Positions 1-8,715 of a stretch of DNA of 64,000 nt are shown here, piece after piece (position 1 is the first letter of the stretch; each line of letters opens with the position of its first letter). The notes under the pieces are model-generated. The model was not told the DNA's origin. It was given only the letters and a program-made list of their open reading frames with translations, and did no database searches. Source of the DNA: Serratia sp. FDAARGOS_506 (GTDB taxonomy: Bacteria; Pseudomonadota; Gammaproteobacteria; Enterobacterales; Enterobacteriaceae); contig NZ_CP033831.1 in NCBI RefSeq assembly GCF_003812745.1, positions 3,224,001 to 3,288,000 of the forward strand, read 5' to 3'. Position numbers and translations under genes: made by a program.

Positions 1-1
1 T

Positions 2-1309
2 TCCCACAACAATCATCAGCAGCATAGTCATTCCGCACCTGCGGCGGAGCACCAGGATAATCTGATGCTGTGCCCGCAGTGCGACATGCTGGTGGCGCTA
101 CCGCCACTGGCTTATGGCAGCAAAGCGGTGTGCCCGCGCTGCAAAACCACGCTCAGCGCCCGCTGGGACGAGCCGCGCAAGCGGCCGATAGGTTACGCTC
201 TCAGCGCCTTGTTCATGCTGGTGCTGGCCAACATTTTCCCGTTTATCAACATGCGCGTCGCCGGCCTCGGCAACGAGATCCGGCTGATTCAAATCCCGGA
301 AGTCATGGTGGCGGAAGACTACGCCAGCATGGCCACGCTGTTTATGGTGTTCGTGCAGCTGATCCCGGCGTTTTGCATGGTGGCGATCATCCTGCTGTGC
401 GCCAAAGTGCGTTTGCCGCTGGGGCTAAAAGAGTGGATGGCCAGGGTGCTGTTTCAGTTCAAGACCTGGTGCATGGTGGAAATTTTCCTCGCCGGGGTGC
501 TGGTCAGCTTCGTCAAGCTGATGGCCTACGGTGATATTGGCATCGGCAGCAGCTTCGTGCCTTATTGCCTGTTCTGCCTGCTGCAGGTGCGTGCCTTCCA
601 GTGCGTGGATCGGCGCTGGCTGTGGCAGGATATCGAACCGGCACCGCGTATCGATCGCCCGCTGACGGTGGGGCGCACCGGCATGCGTCAGGGCGTGCGT
701 TCCTGCGCCTGCTGTACGGCAATCCTGCCGGCCAATCAGGTGAGCTGCCCGCGCTGCCACACCAAGGGCTATGTGCGCCGCCGTCACAGCCTGCAGTGGA
801 CGCTGGCGCTGCTGGTGACCTCTGTCATGCTGTATATTCCGGCCAACCTGATGCCCATCATGGTGACCGAGGCGCTGGGCAACAAGATGAACTCCACCAT
901 CATGGCAGGGGTGATCCTGCTGTGGGGGGACGGTTCTTACCCGGTGGCGATGGTGATTTTCATCGCCAGCATCATGGTGCCGTCGCTGAAAATGCTGGCG
1001 ATCGGTTGGTTGTGCTGGGATGCCAACGGCAGGAAGAAACCGCGTGCCGACAGTGAGCGCATGCATCTGATTTATGAAGTGGTCGAATTCGTTGGCCGTT
1101 GGTCGATGATCGACGTGTTTGTGATCGCCGTATTGTCGGCGCTGGTGCGAATGGGGCAGTTGATGAGCATTTATCCCGCGACGGGCGCCGTGCTGTTCGC
1201 GCTGGTGGTGATCCTCACCATGTTCGCCGCCATGACATTTGATCCCCGGCTGACCTGGGATCGCGCAAGTGAAACAATCAACAAGGAGCCGCAAGGTGAC
1301 GGAAAATAA
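2..1309 (+). CDS. pqiA: Intermembrane transport protein PqiA (5' end outside window)
   Basis: Inner-membrane subunit of the PqiABC system, which moves lipids between inner and outer membranes and is known to be paraquat-inducible in E. coli. The protein has two related halves, each opening with a zinc-ribbon-like pair of CxxC motifs (CPQCDML / CPRCKTT, then CACC / CPRC) followed by about four hydrophobic segments. The first in-frame ATG is at 65, but the reading frame is open back to base 2 with a His-rich stretch (HNNHQQHSH) like the histidine-rich start of E. coli PqiA, so the true start lies upstream of the window. It overlaps pqiB by 14 bases, the usual operon arrangement. Confidence 0.93.
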   Translation, partial: SHNNHQQHSHSAPAAEHQDNLMLCPQCDMLVALPPLAYGSKAVCPRCKTTLSARWDEPRKRPIGYALSALFMLVLANIFPFINMRVAGLGNEIRLIQIPEVMVAEDYASMATLFMVFVQLIPAFCMVAIILLCAKVRLPLGLKEWMARVLFQFKTWCMVEIFLAGVLVSFVKLMAYGDIGIGSSFVPYCLFCLLQVRAFQCVDRRWLWQDIEPAPRIDRPLTVGRTGMRQGVRSCACCTAILPANQVSCPRCHTKGYVRRRHSLQWTLALLVTSVMLYIPANLMPIMVTEALGNKMNSTIMAGVILLWGDGSYPVAMVIFIASIMVPSLKMLAIGWLCWDANGRKKPRADSERMHLIYEVVEFVGRWSMIDVFVIAVLSALVRMGQLMSIYPATGAVLFALVVILTMFAAMTFDPRLTWDRASETINKEPQGDGK

Positions 1310-2942
1310 TCATAGCGTCGCAGACGTTGAGAAGATCAAACGCTGGTCGCCGGTGTGGATCATTCCCATCGTGACCGCGCTGATCGGCGCCTGGATCCTG
1401 TTTTATCACTTCAGCCATCAGGGGCCGGTGGTGACGCTGGTGACCACGACGGCGGAAGGGCTGGAAGCGGGTAAAACCAAAATCAAAAGCCGCAGTGTGG
1501 ATGTCGGCGTGGTGGAAACCGTCACGCTGAGCGATGATTTAAGCAAGGTGATGGTACAGGCGCGCCTCAATTCCGGCATGGAAAAATTGCTGCGTCAGGA
1601 CTCTGCCTTCTGGGTGGTGAAGCCGCAGATCGGCCGTGAAGGCGTCTCCGGGCTGGGCACGCTGCTGTCCGGCGCCTATATCGAACTGCAGCCGGGCAAC
1701 AAGGGCAAAGACGGCAAAGACAACTATCAGCTGCTCGATGCGCCGCCGCTGGCCTCTCCGGACGCCAAAGGGTTGCGCATCGTGCTGGACAGCGAAAAAT
1801 CGGGCCAGCTCAACGCCGGCGATCCGGTGCTGTTCCGCGGCTACCGCGTCGGGTCGGTGGAGACCAGCTACTTCGATCCGAAAGAGCGCGCCATGCGCTA
1901 TCAGCTGTTCATCACCGCGCCTTACGATCAGTTGGTCACCACCAACGTGCGCTTCTGGAAAGACAGCGGCGTGGCGTTTGACATGTCGGCGCAGGGCATG
2001 CGGGTGGAGATGGGCTCGTTGACCACGCTATTCAGCGGCGGCGTCAGCTTCGACGTGCCGGACGGCTGGGATCGCGGCGAACAGGCGAAAGAGAAGGCGG
2101 AGTACCAGCTGTTCGACAACCAGCGCAGCACGCAGGATTCGCTGTATACCGTGCATAAGGACTACCTGCTGTTCTTCTCCGATTCGGTACGCGGCCTGCA
2201 GCCGGGCGCGCCGGTCGAGTTCCGCGGCATCCGCCTGGGCACGGTGGCACAGGTGCCGTTCTATAAAGACGGCATGGCGCAACGTCTGGATAACGATTAT
2301 CGCATTCCGGTGCTGATCCGCATTGAACCGGATCGCTTCCAGAAACAGCTGGGTGGCAACTTCGATATTGAAGGGCACCTGAAAGATGCGGAATCCCGCG
2401 GCATGCGCGCCTCGATGAAATCCGCCAACCTGCTGACCGGTTCGCTGTATATCGATCTCGACTTCTATCCGCAGGAGAAACCGTGGAAAGGGCCGCGCGA
2501 GCTGTTCGGTTATCCGCTGATGCCGACCACCAGCGGCGGTCTGGCGCAGATCCAGCAGAAACTGATGCAGACGCTGGACAAGATCAACGCGATGCCGATC
2601 AATCCGATGATCAACGAAGCGACCAAGACGCTGGCGGAAAGCCAGAAAACCATGAAGTCGACGCAGCAGACCATGAAGTCGCTGAACGACATCATCGCCA
2701 GCAAAGAGATGCAGGCGCTGCCGCAGGACATGCAGAAAACGCTGCTGGAGCTGAACCGCAGCATGAAAGGGTTCCAGCCTGGTTCACCGGCTTACAATAA
2801 GATGGTGGGCGATATGCAGCGTCTCGACCAGGTGTTGCGTGAGCTGCAACCGGTGCTGCGCACCCTGAATGAGAAGAGCAACGCGCTGGTGTTTGAAGCC
2901 GCCGGCAGCACTGACCCTCAGCCGAAGAAGGCCACGAAATGA
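1296..2942 (+). CDS. pqiB: Intermembrane transport protein PqiB (MCE-domain)
   Basis: MCE protein that forms the periplasm-spanning tube of the Pqi lipid transporter. One N-terminal transmembrane anchor (WSPVWIIPIVTALIGAWILF) is followed by three MCE repeats, recognisable by TTAEGLEAGKTKIKSRSVDVG, by LDSEKSGQLNAGDPVLFRGYRVGSV and by GLQPGAPVEFRGIRLGTV, then a C-terminal helical region. An open frame reaches a GTG at 1269, but AAGGAG at 1283-1288 sits 7 bases before the GTG at 1296. A start there gives VTENNHSVADVEK, matching the length of known PqiB, so 1296 is chosen. It is translationally coupled to pqiA (14-base overlap) and to pqiC (ATGA overlap). Confidence 0.93.
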   Translation: MTENNHSVADVEKIKRWSPVWIIPIVTALIGAWILFYHFSHQGPVVTLVTTTAEGLEAGKTKIKSRSVDVGVVETVTLSDDLSKVMVQARLNSGMEKLLRQDSAFWVVKPQIGREGVSGLGTLLSGAYIELQPGNKGKDGKDNYQLLDAPPLASPDAKGLRIVLDSEKSGQLNAGDPVLFRGYRVGSVETSYFDPKERAMRYQLFITAPYDQLVTTNVRFWKDSGVAFDMSAQGMRVEMGSLTTLFSGGVSFDVPDGWDRGEQAKEKAEYQLFDNQRSTQDSLYTVHKDYLLFFSDSVRGLQPGAPVEFRGIRLGTVAQVPFYKDGMAQRLDNDYRIPVLIRIEPDRFQKQLGGNFDIEGHLKDAESRGMRASMKSANLLTGSLYIDLDFYPQEKPWKGPRELFGYPLMPTTSGGLAQIQQKLMQTLDKINAMPINPMINEATKTLAESQKTMKSTQQTMKSLNDIIASKEMQALPQDMQKTLLELNRSMKGFQPGSPAYNKMVGDMQRLDQVLRELQPVLRTLNEKSNALVFEAAGSTDPQPKKATK

Positions 2943-3499
2943 TGAAATGGATCCCGGTAGCCCTGGCGTTGTTGCTCAGCGCCTGCAGCAGTTCGCCACA
3001 GAAGACCTACTATCAGTTGCCGGCGCTGGGTGCGCCGGCCGCGGCCACCAGCAGCGGCGCCTCCACGCGCCAGCTGTGGCTGGAGCACGTGAGCGTGGCG
3101 GATTATTTGGCGCAGAGTGGCGTGGTGTATCAGACCAACGACGTGCAGTATGTGATTGCGCAGAATAACCTGTGGGCCAGCCCGCTCGACCAGCAGCTGC
3201 AGCAAACGCTGGTCACCAACCTGAGCAGCGCGCTGCCGGGCTGGGTGGTCTCTTCGCAGCCGATGAGCAGCGATCAGGATGTGTTGAACGTGACCATCAG
3301 CGGCTTCCACGGCCGCTTTGACGGCAAGGCGATCGTTCGCGGCGAGTGGGTACTGAACCGCCAGGGGCGTTTGATCAAACGGCCTTTCAGCCTGGAATTG
3401 AAACAGGGTGAGGATGGCTATGATGCCCTGGTACGCACGCTGGCACAGGGCTGGCAGCAGGAAGCTCAGGCTATCGCAGCACAGATGGGCGGCATTTAG
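2939..3499 (+). CDS. pqiC: PqiC outer-membrane lipoprotein
   Basis: Lipoprotein partner of PqiB (formerly YmbA), anchored in the outer membrane and needed for Pqi function. The signal peptide MMKWIPVALALLLSAC ends in a lipobox (LSAC), followed by Ser-rich residues and the conserved YYQLPAL start of the mature protein. Length (186 residues) fits the family. The start overlaps the pqiB stop as ATGA, and a strong hairpin with a T run lies 25 bases after the stop, so pqiABC ends here. Confidence 0.92.
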   Translation: MMKWIPVALALLLSACSSSPQKTYYQLPALGAPAAATSSGASTRQLWLEHVSVADYLAQSGVVYQTNDVQYVIAQNNLWASPLDQQLQQTLVTNLSSALPGWVVSSQPMSSDQDVLNVTISGFHGRFDGKAIVRGEWVLNRQGRLIKRPFSLELKQGEDGYDALVRTLAQGWQQEAQAIAAQMGGI

Positions 3500-3523
3500 T
3501 CATAATTTGGTCTAAAATCGTCT

Positions 3524-3573
3524 AATCCCTGTCAGCGTGAAAAGTCATTTTTTCTCGCTGGCAGGGATTTTTA
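3524..3573 (+). terminator. Rho-independent terminator of pqiABC
   Basis: AATCCCTGTCAGCG (3524-3537) pairs, with one G-T wobble, with CGCTGGCAGGGATT (3556-3569) across an 18-base loop and runs into TTTTTATTT. Confidence 0.8.
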
Positions 3574-3769
3574 TTTCATTTCAATTGGTTAACTCCTTCC
3601 TCTGCAGATCAGCCACTTAGCGTTTTCCTCGGGCGTAGCTCACAAATATGACATTGGCGTGAATTTTGCGCATTGATCTTCTCTTCTTTTAGCGCTATTG
3701 ATTACTCGTGGCTGCGCAAAAAGCAGCCATTGTTTTCTTTCCACCAGACCAAAATGAGGGAAACGAGGC

Positions 3770-3940
3770 ATGAAGAGACAGAAACGCGATCGTCTGGAAA
3801 GGGCGCATTCGAGAGGGTATCAGGCAGGTATTTTAGGGCGTTCCAGGGAACATTGTCCCTACCAATCATCAGTGGACGCCCGGTCTCAATGGCTGGGAGG
3901 TTGGCGAGAAGCCATGGAAGACAGGGCTGTGACCGCTTAA
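3770..3940 (+). CDS. rmf: Ribosome modulation factor Rmf
   Basis: Small basic protein that dimerises 70S ribosomes into inactive 100S particles in stationary phase. The 56 residues begin MKRQKRDRLERAHSRGYQAG and continue with GRSREHCPYQ and SQWLGGWREAMEDR, matching E. coli RMF almost throughout and in length. GAGGGAAACGAGG lies just before the ATG. It is too short to stand out among longer overlapping reading frames. Position directly after pqiABC and before fabA is the same as in E. coli. A short, perfect terminator follows 28 bases after the stop. Confidence 0.96.
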   Translation: MKRQKRDRLERAHSRGYQAGILGRSREHCPYQSSVDARSQWLGGWREAMEDRAVTA

Positions 3941-3968
3941 GCGGCTCCCTGTCAAATAAAAGGAATAA

Positions 3969-3993
3969 CCTCCGCCCCTTGGCGGAGGTTTTT
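3969..3993 (+). terminator. rmf terminator
   Basis: Perfect 8-bp stem CCTCCGCC (3969-3976) / GGCGGAGG (3981-3988), 4-base loop CCTT, then TTTTT. It lies 12 bases before the stop end of the convergent FabF-like gene. Confidence 0.9.
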
Positions 3994-4004
3994 GTTTCAG
4001 GCGC

Positions 4005-5282
4005 TTATTCATCCCGCCAGCGTTTCAACAAAATACTCGCATTCACGCCGCCAAAGCCGAAGCCGTTTGATAAGGCGTAGGTCATGTTCATCGATTTCGC
4101 CTGTTTCGCGACCAGATGCAAACCTGCCGCCGCCGGGTCGGGGTTATCCAGATTTAGCGTGGCAGGGGCTATCTGATCGCGCAGAGCCAAGGCGGTAAAG
4201 ATGGTTTCCAGCCCGCCGGCGGCGCCCAGCAGGTGCCCGGTCGCTGATTTTGTCGAGGTCACGGCGACAGTCCCGGCCGTGCCAAACAGGTGTTTGATGG
4301 CGTTGATTTCGCCCAAATCCCCTACGGGTGTCGACGTCGCGTGCGCATTTAAATGCTGTACCTCCTCGGGAACGACATTCGCCTGCTTCAACGCGATTTT
4401 CATCGCTCGATAGGCGCCGTTGCCGTCTTCAGCGCCGGATGTCATATGGTAGGCGTCGGCGCTGGTGCCATAGCCGACGATTTCCGCGAGCGGGGTGGCG
4501 CCGCGCGCCAGCGCGTGTTCCAGCGTTTCAATGACCAGCATGCCGGCGCCTTCCCCCATGACAAATCCGTCCCGGGCGCTGTCGAAGGGCCGAGAGGCCT
4601 GTTGCGCCAATTCGGCCGGAGCGGTGGACATGGCGCGCGCGGCGGCGAACCCGCCCAGGCTGACGGTATCTATAGCGGCTTCGGTACCGCCGCACACGGC
4701 GATATCGGCTTCATCATTGCGGATCATACGCACTGCGTCGCCAATGGCTTGCACGCCGGCGGCACAGGCGGTGACCGGCGCGCCAATAGGCCCCTTGAAG
4801 TGGTGTTTGATTGAAACGTGGCCGGCCGCCAGATTGACCAGGAATGAGGGGATGGTGAATGGCGACAGCCGCTTGGCGCCGCGGCTGTCGGTTGTGCGTA
4901 CTGCCTGGGCAATCGCCGGGAAACCGCCAATGCCCGAGGCAATGACGGTGGCGGTGCGCTCTTGTTTTTCCTCCGTATCGGCTATCCAGCCGGCCTGACG
5001 AATGGCTTCGTCCGCTGCCGCCATGGCAAACAGGATAAAGCGATCCATTTTCTTTTGGTCCTTGGGGGCGACGGAGGCGTCGGGGTTGAAGCCCGCTTCA
5101 GCATCTTGCGCCAGCTCCGGGACCTGTCCTCCGACCTTGACCGGTAAATCTGCAACGATCTCGCCAGGCAAGGCGCGAATGCCGGATTCTCCTTTTAATA
5201 AACGTTGCCAGATGGCTTCAACACCGCACCCTAGCGGTGAAACGGCGCCCATGCCGGTAATGACGATACGACGATTGCTCAT
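4005..5282 (-). CDS. Beta-ketoacyl-ACP synthase II paralogue (FabF-like)
   Basis: Thiolase-fold condensing enzyme of the KAS II type, which extends acyl-ACP with malonyl-ACP. The catalytic triad is present: C173 (in VTACAAG), H314 (in NAHATSTPVGD) and H350 (in KSATGHLLGAAGG). Length (425 residues) is usual for FabF. It is unlikely to be the housekeeping copy, which normally sits with acpP and fabD. Here it follows a HxlR-type regulator with an ATGA overlap, so the two form an operon, and it lies beside fabA. No ACP, reductase or thioesterase gene accompanies it. Its substrate cannot be read from the sequence; a role in adjusting fatty acids or in making a secondary product is inference. Confidence 0.85.
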   Translation of the reverse strand: MSNRRIVITGMGAVSPLGCGVEAIWQRLLKGESGIRALPGEIVADLPVKVGGQVPELAQDAEAGFNPDASVAPKDQKKMDRFILFAMAAADEAIRQAGWIADTEEKQERTATVIASGIGGFPAIAQAVRTTDSRGAKRLSPFTIPSFLVNLAAGHVSIKHHFKGPIGAPVTACAAGVQAIGDAVRMIRNDEADIAVCGGTEAAIDTVSLGGFAAARAMSTAPAELAQQASRPFDSARDGFVMGEGAGMLVIETLEHALARGATPLAEIVGYGTSADAYHMTSGAEDGNGAYRAMKIALKQANVVPEEVQHLNAHATSTPVGDLGEINAIKHLFGTAGTVAVTSTKSATGHLLGAAGGLETIFTALALRDQIAPATLNLDNPDPAAAGLHLVAKQAKSMNMTYALSNGFGFGGVNASILLKRWRDE

Positions 5283-5806
5283 GATGGCTCCTTGGTAAAT
5301 TCGGGTAAATCGGCGAGGCGCCGCTGCCGCATCAATTCGGCACGTTGATGTATGCCGTCGCTTGCCGCCGGCCCTGGCGCTAGCGTAATGAACTGCGGCG
5401 GCACCGGCTGTTGGGTATCACGATTGACCAACTGGACTTGGATCGGCCGATCGTTGCGTCCGTCGACCAACAAGGCGCTGACGTCCCCATCGGTCAGATG
5501 ACGGTTGCCCCATTGGGAGAGCGCCGCCAACACCGGGAGAAAATCGTTGCCGCGTTCAGTAAGCAGGTAGTGATAACGCACCGGCCGCGTTTGATAACGT
5601 TCCTTATATAGAATGCCGTGGGCCACCAGATCCTTCAGGCGACGTGCCAGTAGCGTAGGTGACATCCCCAGACTTTGTTGGAATTCGTCGAACCGGGACA
5701 ACCCCTGAAAGGCATCGCGAAGGATCAGGATGCTCCACCATTCCCCCACGCGATCCAATGCACGCGCTACGGGGCAAGGCGCATCGCTAAAGCGGGTTTT
5801 TTGCAT
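5279..5806 (-). CDS. HxlR-family transcriptional regulator
   Basis: Winged-helix regulator of the HxlR/MarR-like group, often responsive to reactive carbonyls, quinones or thiol stress. The conserved block is visible: CPVARALDRVGEWWSILILRDA, then FDEFQQSLGMSPTLLARRLKDLV and a wing with YxxxPVRYHYLLTERG. One Cys (residue 11 of MQKTRFSDAPC) occupies the position that is redox-active in several relatives. The open frame extends to 5908, but ATG at 5806 is preceded by GAGGAAAG and gives a normal 175-residue protein. Its stop overlaps the start of the FabF-like gene. A palindrome just upstream may be its own operator. Confidence 0.85.
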   Translation of the reverse strand: MQKTRFSDAPCPVARALDRVGEWWSILILRDAFQGLSRFDEFQQSLGMSPTLLARRLKDLVAHGILYKERYQTRPVRYHYLLTERGNDFLPVLAALSQWGNRHLTDGDVSALLVDGRNDRPIQVQLVNRDTQQPVPPQFITLAPGPAASDGIHQRAELMRQRRLADLPEFTKEPS

Positions 5807-5821
5807 ACTTTCCTCACTAAG

Positions 5822-5834
5822 TACAATAATTGTA
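5822..5834. promoter_or_regulatory. Candidate HxlR operator palindrome
   Basis: Perfect 5-bp inverted repeat with a 3-base spacer, TACAATAATTGTA, centred at 5828, 16 bases upstream of the regulator's start codon. Position and shape suit autoregulation by the adjacent HxlR protein; this is inference. Confidence 0.45.
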
Positions 5835-6092
5835 GTTACGTTGCTAGTCATGTTAGGGGATCTTGAGAGGCAAGAGAATAACCGGATGCAAAAAAACCGC
5901 TCGCCCAACTGCGCATCAGCTAAAAGACAACAGAGTTCTACCCAATGAAGTTGATAGCCCGATTAGAAAAGGACATTTTCCGTAATGCTCTATTCGTGCA
6001 GGTGGATCGCGTTTCAGCTGCGCCGATGGCGGTAAAAAAGAGATGCGAGTGGTCTTTGAAAGCCGAAAGCAGGGGAAAGGATAAGAGAAAGA

Positions 6093-6120
6093 AATGCCAT
6101 CACATCGAATGTGATGGCAT
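6093..6120 (-). terminator. Hairpin downstream of fabA
   Basis: Perfect 12-bp inverted repeat ATGCCATCACAT / ATGTGATGGCAT (6094-6105 and 6109-6120) with a 3-base loop. Read on the minus strand it is followed by TTTCTTTCTC, so it can serve as a terminator of fabA, about 50 bases after its stop. Confidence 0.6.
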
Positions 6121-6169
6121 GCGAACAGCGTTAGAAGAGTAGGCAGTGGCCGCCTTCTCGTCAGCGTGA

Positions 6170-6688
6170 TTAGAACGCGGTGGTATCTTTGAACAGGCCC
6201 ACTTTCAGATCGGTGGCGGTATAGATCACTTCACCGTCAACCAGCACTTCACCATCGGCGACGCCCATGATCAGCTTGCGGGTGATGACGCGCTTGAAGT
6301 TAATACGGTACGTCACCTTCTTCGCGGTTGGCAGCACCTGGCCGGTAAACTTGACTTCACCGACGCCCAGCGCGCGGCCTTTACCTTCGCCACCCAACCA
6401 ACCGAGATAGAAACCGACCAACTGCCACATCGCATCCAGGCCCAGGCAGCCCGGCATGACTGGATCGCCGATAAAGTGGCAACCGAAGAACCATAGGTCC
6501 GGATTAATATCCAGCTCCGCTTCCACATAACCTTTGTTGTGAGTCCCGCCGTCTTCGCTCATTTTGACCACGCGGTCCATCATCAACATGTTACCTGCCG
6601 GCAACGGTGGGCCACCGGCGCCGAACAGCTCGCCACGGCCGGATGCTTCGAGGTCTTCTTTTGTATAGGAATCGCGTTTATCTACCAT
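6170..6688 (-). CDS. fabA: 3-hydroxydecanoyl-ACP dehydratase/isomerase FabA
   Basis: Bifunctional dehydratase that also isomerises trans-2- to cis-3-decenoyl-ACP, the entry point of unsaturated fatty acid synthesis. The hot-dog-fold active site is present: H71 in [13 protein letters not shown] and D85 in GLDAMWQ. Length is 172 residues, as in E. coli. FabR- and FadR-type operators lie upstream at 6727-6762, so control by repression (FabR) and activation (FadR) is expected as in E. coli. A hairpin follows the stop. Confidence 0.97.
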   Translation of the reverse strand: MVDKRDSYTKEDLEASGRGELFGAGGPPLPAGNMLMMDRVVKMSEDGGTHNKGYVEAELDINPDLWFFGCHFIGDPVMPGCLGLDAMWQLVGFYLGWLGGEGKGRALGVGEVKFTGQVLPTAKKVTYRINFKRVITRKLIMGVADGEVLVDGEVIYTATDLKVGLFKDTTAF

Positions 6689-6726
6689 GTTCTCAGTAAG
6701 CCTTATTTTAATGAAGGACGCAGGTT

Positions 6727-6744
6727 AGCTAACACGTGTACGCT
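6727..6744. promoter_or_regulatory. FabR operator of fabA
   Basis: AGCTAACACGTGTACGCT is an imperfect palindrome whose reverse complement matches the known enterobacterial FabR site (AGCGTACACGTGTTnGCT). It is 39 bases upstream of the fabA start. Confidence 0.8.
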
Positions 6745-6745
6745 G

Positions 6746-6762
6746 AACAAGTCCGATCAGCC
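6746..6762. promoter_or_regulatory. FadR activator site of fabA
   Basis: On the minus strand GGCTGATCGGACTTGTT, close to the FadR consensus AnCTGGTCCGACnTGTT and nearly the same as the E. coli fabA site. It abuts the FabR site and overlaps the stop codon of ycbZ. Confidence 0.8.
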
Positions 6763-8505
6763 GTGGTTGAACCAGTTGAGCCAACGCAGCGGCCATGGAC
6801 GACGGCGTTCCTGCAGGCTCACCTGCGCAATCCGTTCCTGTATGGCCGCCAACAAATTCGGCTGTTGTTCATCAGAGTAGAGGCAACCTGTAAGCAAAGG
6901 CAAGGCTTCCGCCGCGCTCTCCACCGCCCACAGATGGAATTGCCCCTCGCGTACCGCGTCGACGACATCTTGACGCAGGCACAGGTGGCGCACGTTGGTC
7001 ACGGGCAATACGACACCCTGTTTGCCCGTCAGGCCACGGCGCAAACAAACTTCGAAGAAACCTTCGACTTTTTCGTTAACGCCGCCTATCGGTTGTACGT
7101 TGCCGAATTGGTCGACAGAACCGGTGACGGCAATCTGTTGTGTGATCGGTTGCTGAGACAGGGCGCTGACCAAAGCGCATAGCTCAGCCAGCGAAGCGCT
7201 GTCACCGTCCACTTCACCGTAAGATTGTTCAAAGACGATGGAGGCGGAGAAGGGCAGCTGCTGATCCAGATCCAGCTCGGCGATCAGGAACGCCTGCATG
7301 ATCATCATGCCTTTAGCATGCAGGTTGCCGCCCAGTTCGGCTTTGCGCTCGACGTCGGTAAACTCGCCGTCGCCGAGATGCACGACGCAACTGATGCGCG
7401 ACGGTTCACCGAAGCTGCGTGGATGGCCGGGATAATCCAGGACTGACAGACCGTTGATCTGCCCGACCACTTCGCCCTCGGTCTCAATCAGGATTTGGCC
7501 CAGCTCAATCTCATCCTGCATGCGCTCGGCCAGATAGCTTTCACGCCATTCACGGGCATTCAACGCCGCTTCAAACGCTTTGGCCGTAATGCGCTCCTCT
7601 TCGGCATACAGTGCGGCTTCGGACAGCTGCTGGCCAAGCCAAACCGGTGAGAGTGGCAGAACGCCCTGATCGCCAGTGTGACGCACAGCCTGGACGATCA
7701 ACGGTGCCCAGGCATCGGCCGCCAACGTCGGCAACTGCTGGTCGGCAATCACGCCATTGACGTAGCCGCACCACTGCGCCATATCATCGACTTCAGTCAG
7801 CTGCAGATCGTCTTCGTATTCGCCGTAGACCGCTTGTTCACTCAGTTCAGGCTCGATGTCGTGGAAGTCGGCCAGGCCGTGACGGTCGCCGACCACTATC
7901 AGCCGCAGGTCCAGCGGCATCGGTGGAATGGCTACCGGCAGCGGGCGGGTTTCGTCTGGCGAAACCCAATGGAACTGACGCTGGCCGATCATCTGCTTCA
8001 GCCGCAGCCATAGCAATGGCTGAGCCAACAGCGCCCGGGCCGACAGGATCAGAACGCCGCCGTTGGCCTGGTGCACCAGGCCCGGCTGCAGGGTAATGTC
8101 GCCATTGTGGATCCGCACGCAACCAAACAGCTGCTCCGGCTCAATCCACTCCTGGAACAGGCAAGCACCGCCGGCGGCGAAAGGTTCATCGCCACGGCTG
8201 GCAGGCTCTACGCTGACCTTGCCACCCTGAATGACATAGTGGCTACCACGGAACGCCGTGTTTTGCGTCAGCAGCGGTTTGACGGCGTGAGCGATCAGTT
8301 CCAGGTACTCTCGCGTTTCTTGCGCTTTCAAAAGCATGAATCGCGGTGGCGATTGAGGGTGGCAAAATAGCGTCAGGGCATTTTCCAGCCGAGGCTGAAT
8401 GGCGGAAAAGGGCACGGGTGCCAACTGAGCGGCGGTATCAAATATCGCCTGATAAGGCGTTACGTCCGGCAATAAAGATTGCCATTCAAGTCGGTTATTG
8501 GTCAA
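6757..8505 (-). CDS. ycbZ: Lon-like protease homologue YcbZ
   Basis: Putative Lon-family protease, conserved upstream of fabA in enterobacteria. The C-terminal Lon proteolytic domain is complete: the Ser of the catalytic dyad is S436 in VDGDSASLAEL and the Lys is K479 in GGVNEKVEGFF, spaced 43 residues as in Lon. The N-terminal and middle parts lack a clear Walker A motif, so ATP use is doubtful. Length 582 fits YcbZ. The start ATG at 8505 is followed by MTNNRLEWQSLLPD. Physiological substrates are not known. The fabA promoter overlaps its 3' end. Confidence 0.9.
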   Translation of the reverse strand: MTNNRLEWQSLLPDVTPYQAIFDTAAQLAPVPFSAIQPRLENALTLFCHPQSPPRFMLLKAQETREYLELIAHAVKPLLTQNTAFRGSHYVIQGGKVSVEPASRGDEPFAAGGACLFQEWIEPEQLFGCVRIHNGDITLQPGLVHQANGGVLILSARALLAQPLLWLRLKQMIGQRQFHWVSPDETRPLPVAIPPMPLDLRLIVVGDRHGLADFHDIEPELSEQAVYGEYEDDLQLTEVDDMAQWCGYVNGVIADQQLPTLAADAWAPLIVQAVRHTGDQGVLPLSPVWLGQQLSEAALYAEEERITAKAFEAALNAREWRESYLAERMQDEIELGQILIETEGEVVGQINGLSVLDYPGHPRSFGEPSRISCVVHLGDGEFTDVERKAELGGNLHAKGMMIMQAFLIAELDLDQQLPFSASIVFEQSYGEVDGDSASLAELCALVSALSQQPITQQIAVTGSVDQFGNVQPIGGVNEKVEGFFEVCLRRGLTGKQGVVLPVTNVRHLCLRQDVVDAVREGQFHLWAVESAAEALPLLTGCLYSDEQQPNLLAAIQERIAQVSLQERRRPWPLRWLNWFNHG

Positions 8506-8715
8506 AGTGTTAGATGCAATCGTTAAAAAGGGAAAGGGCGATTATACAAGAATAACGGCAGCTTGATACATGCGGAGTGCCCGTTGGCATCAGGGAGTTT
8601 GACATCGCGCGACGACTGTGCAAAAAACAGTCTAAAAGACGGCTTAATTGCCGGGGAAATTCGGCGCAAAGCTGTTATGCTTATTTGAAGTTACGCGGTC
8701 ACTGAAGAGCTCAAG

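Noticed and set aside
5945-6142. 65-residue frame between the HxlR gene and fabA
   Set aside because: It runs through the fabA hairpin and has no recognisable features.
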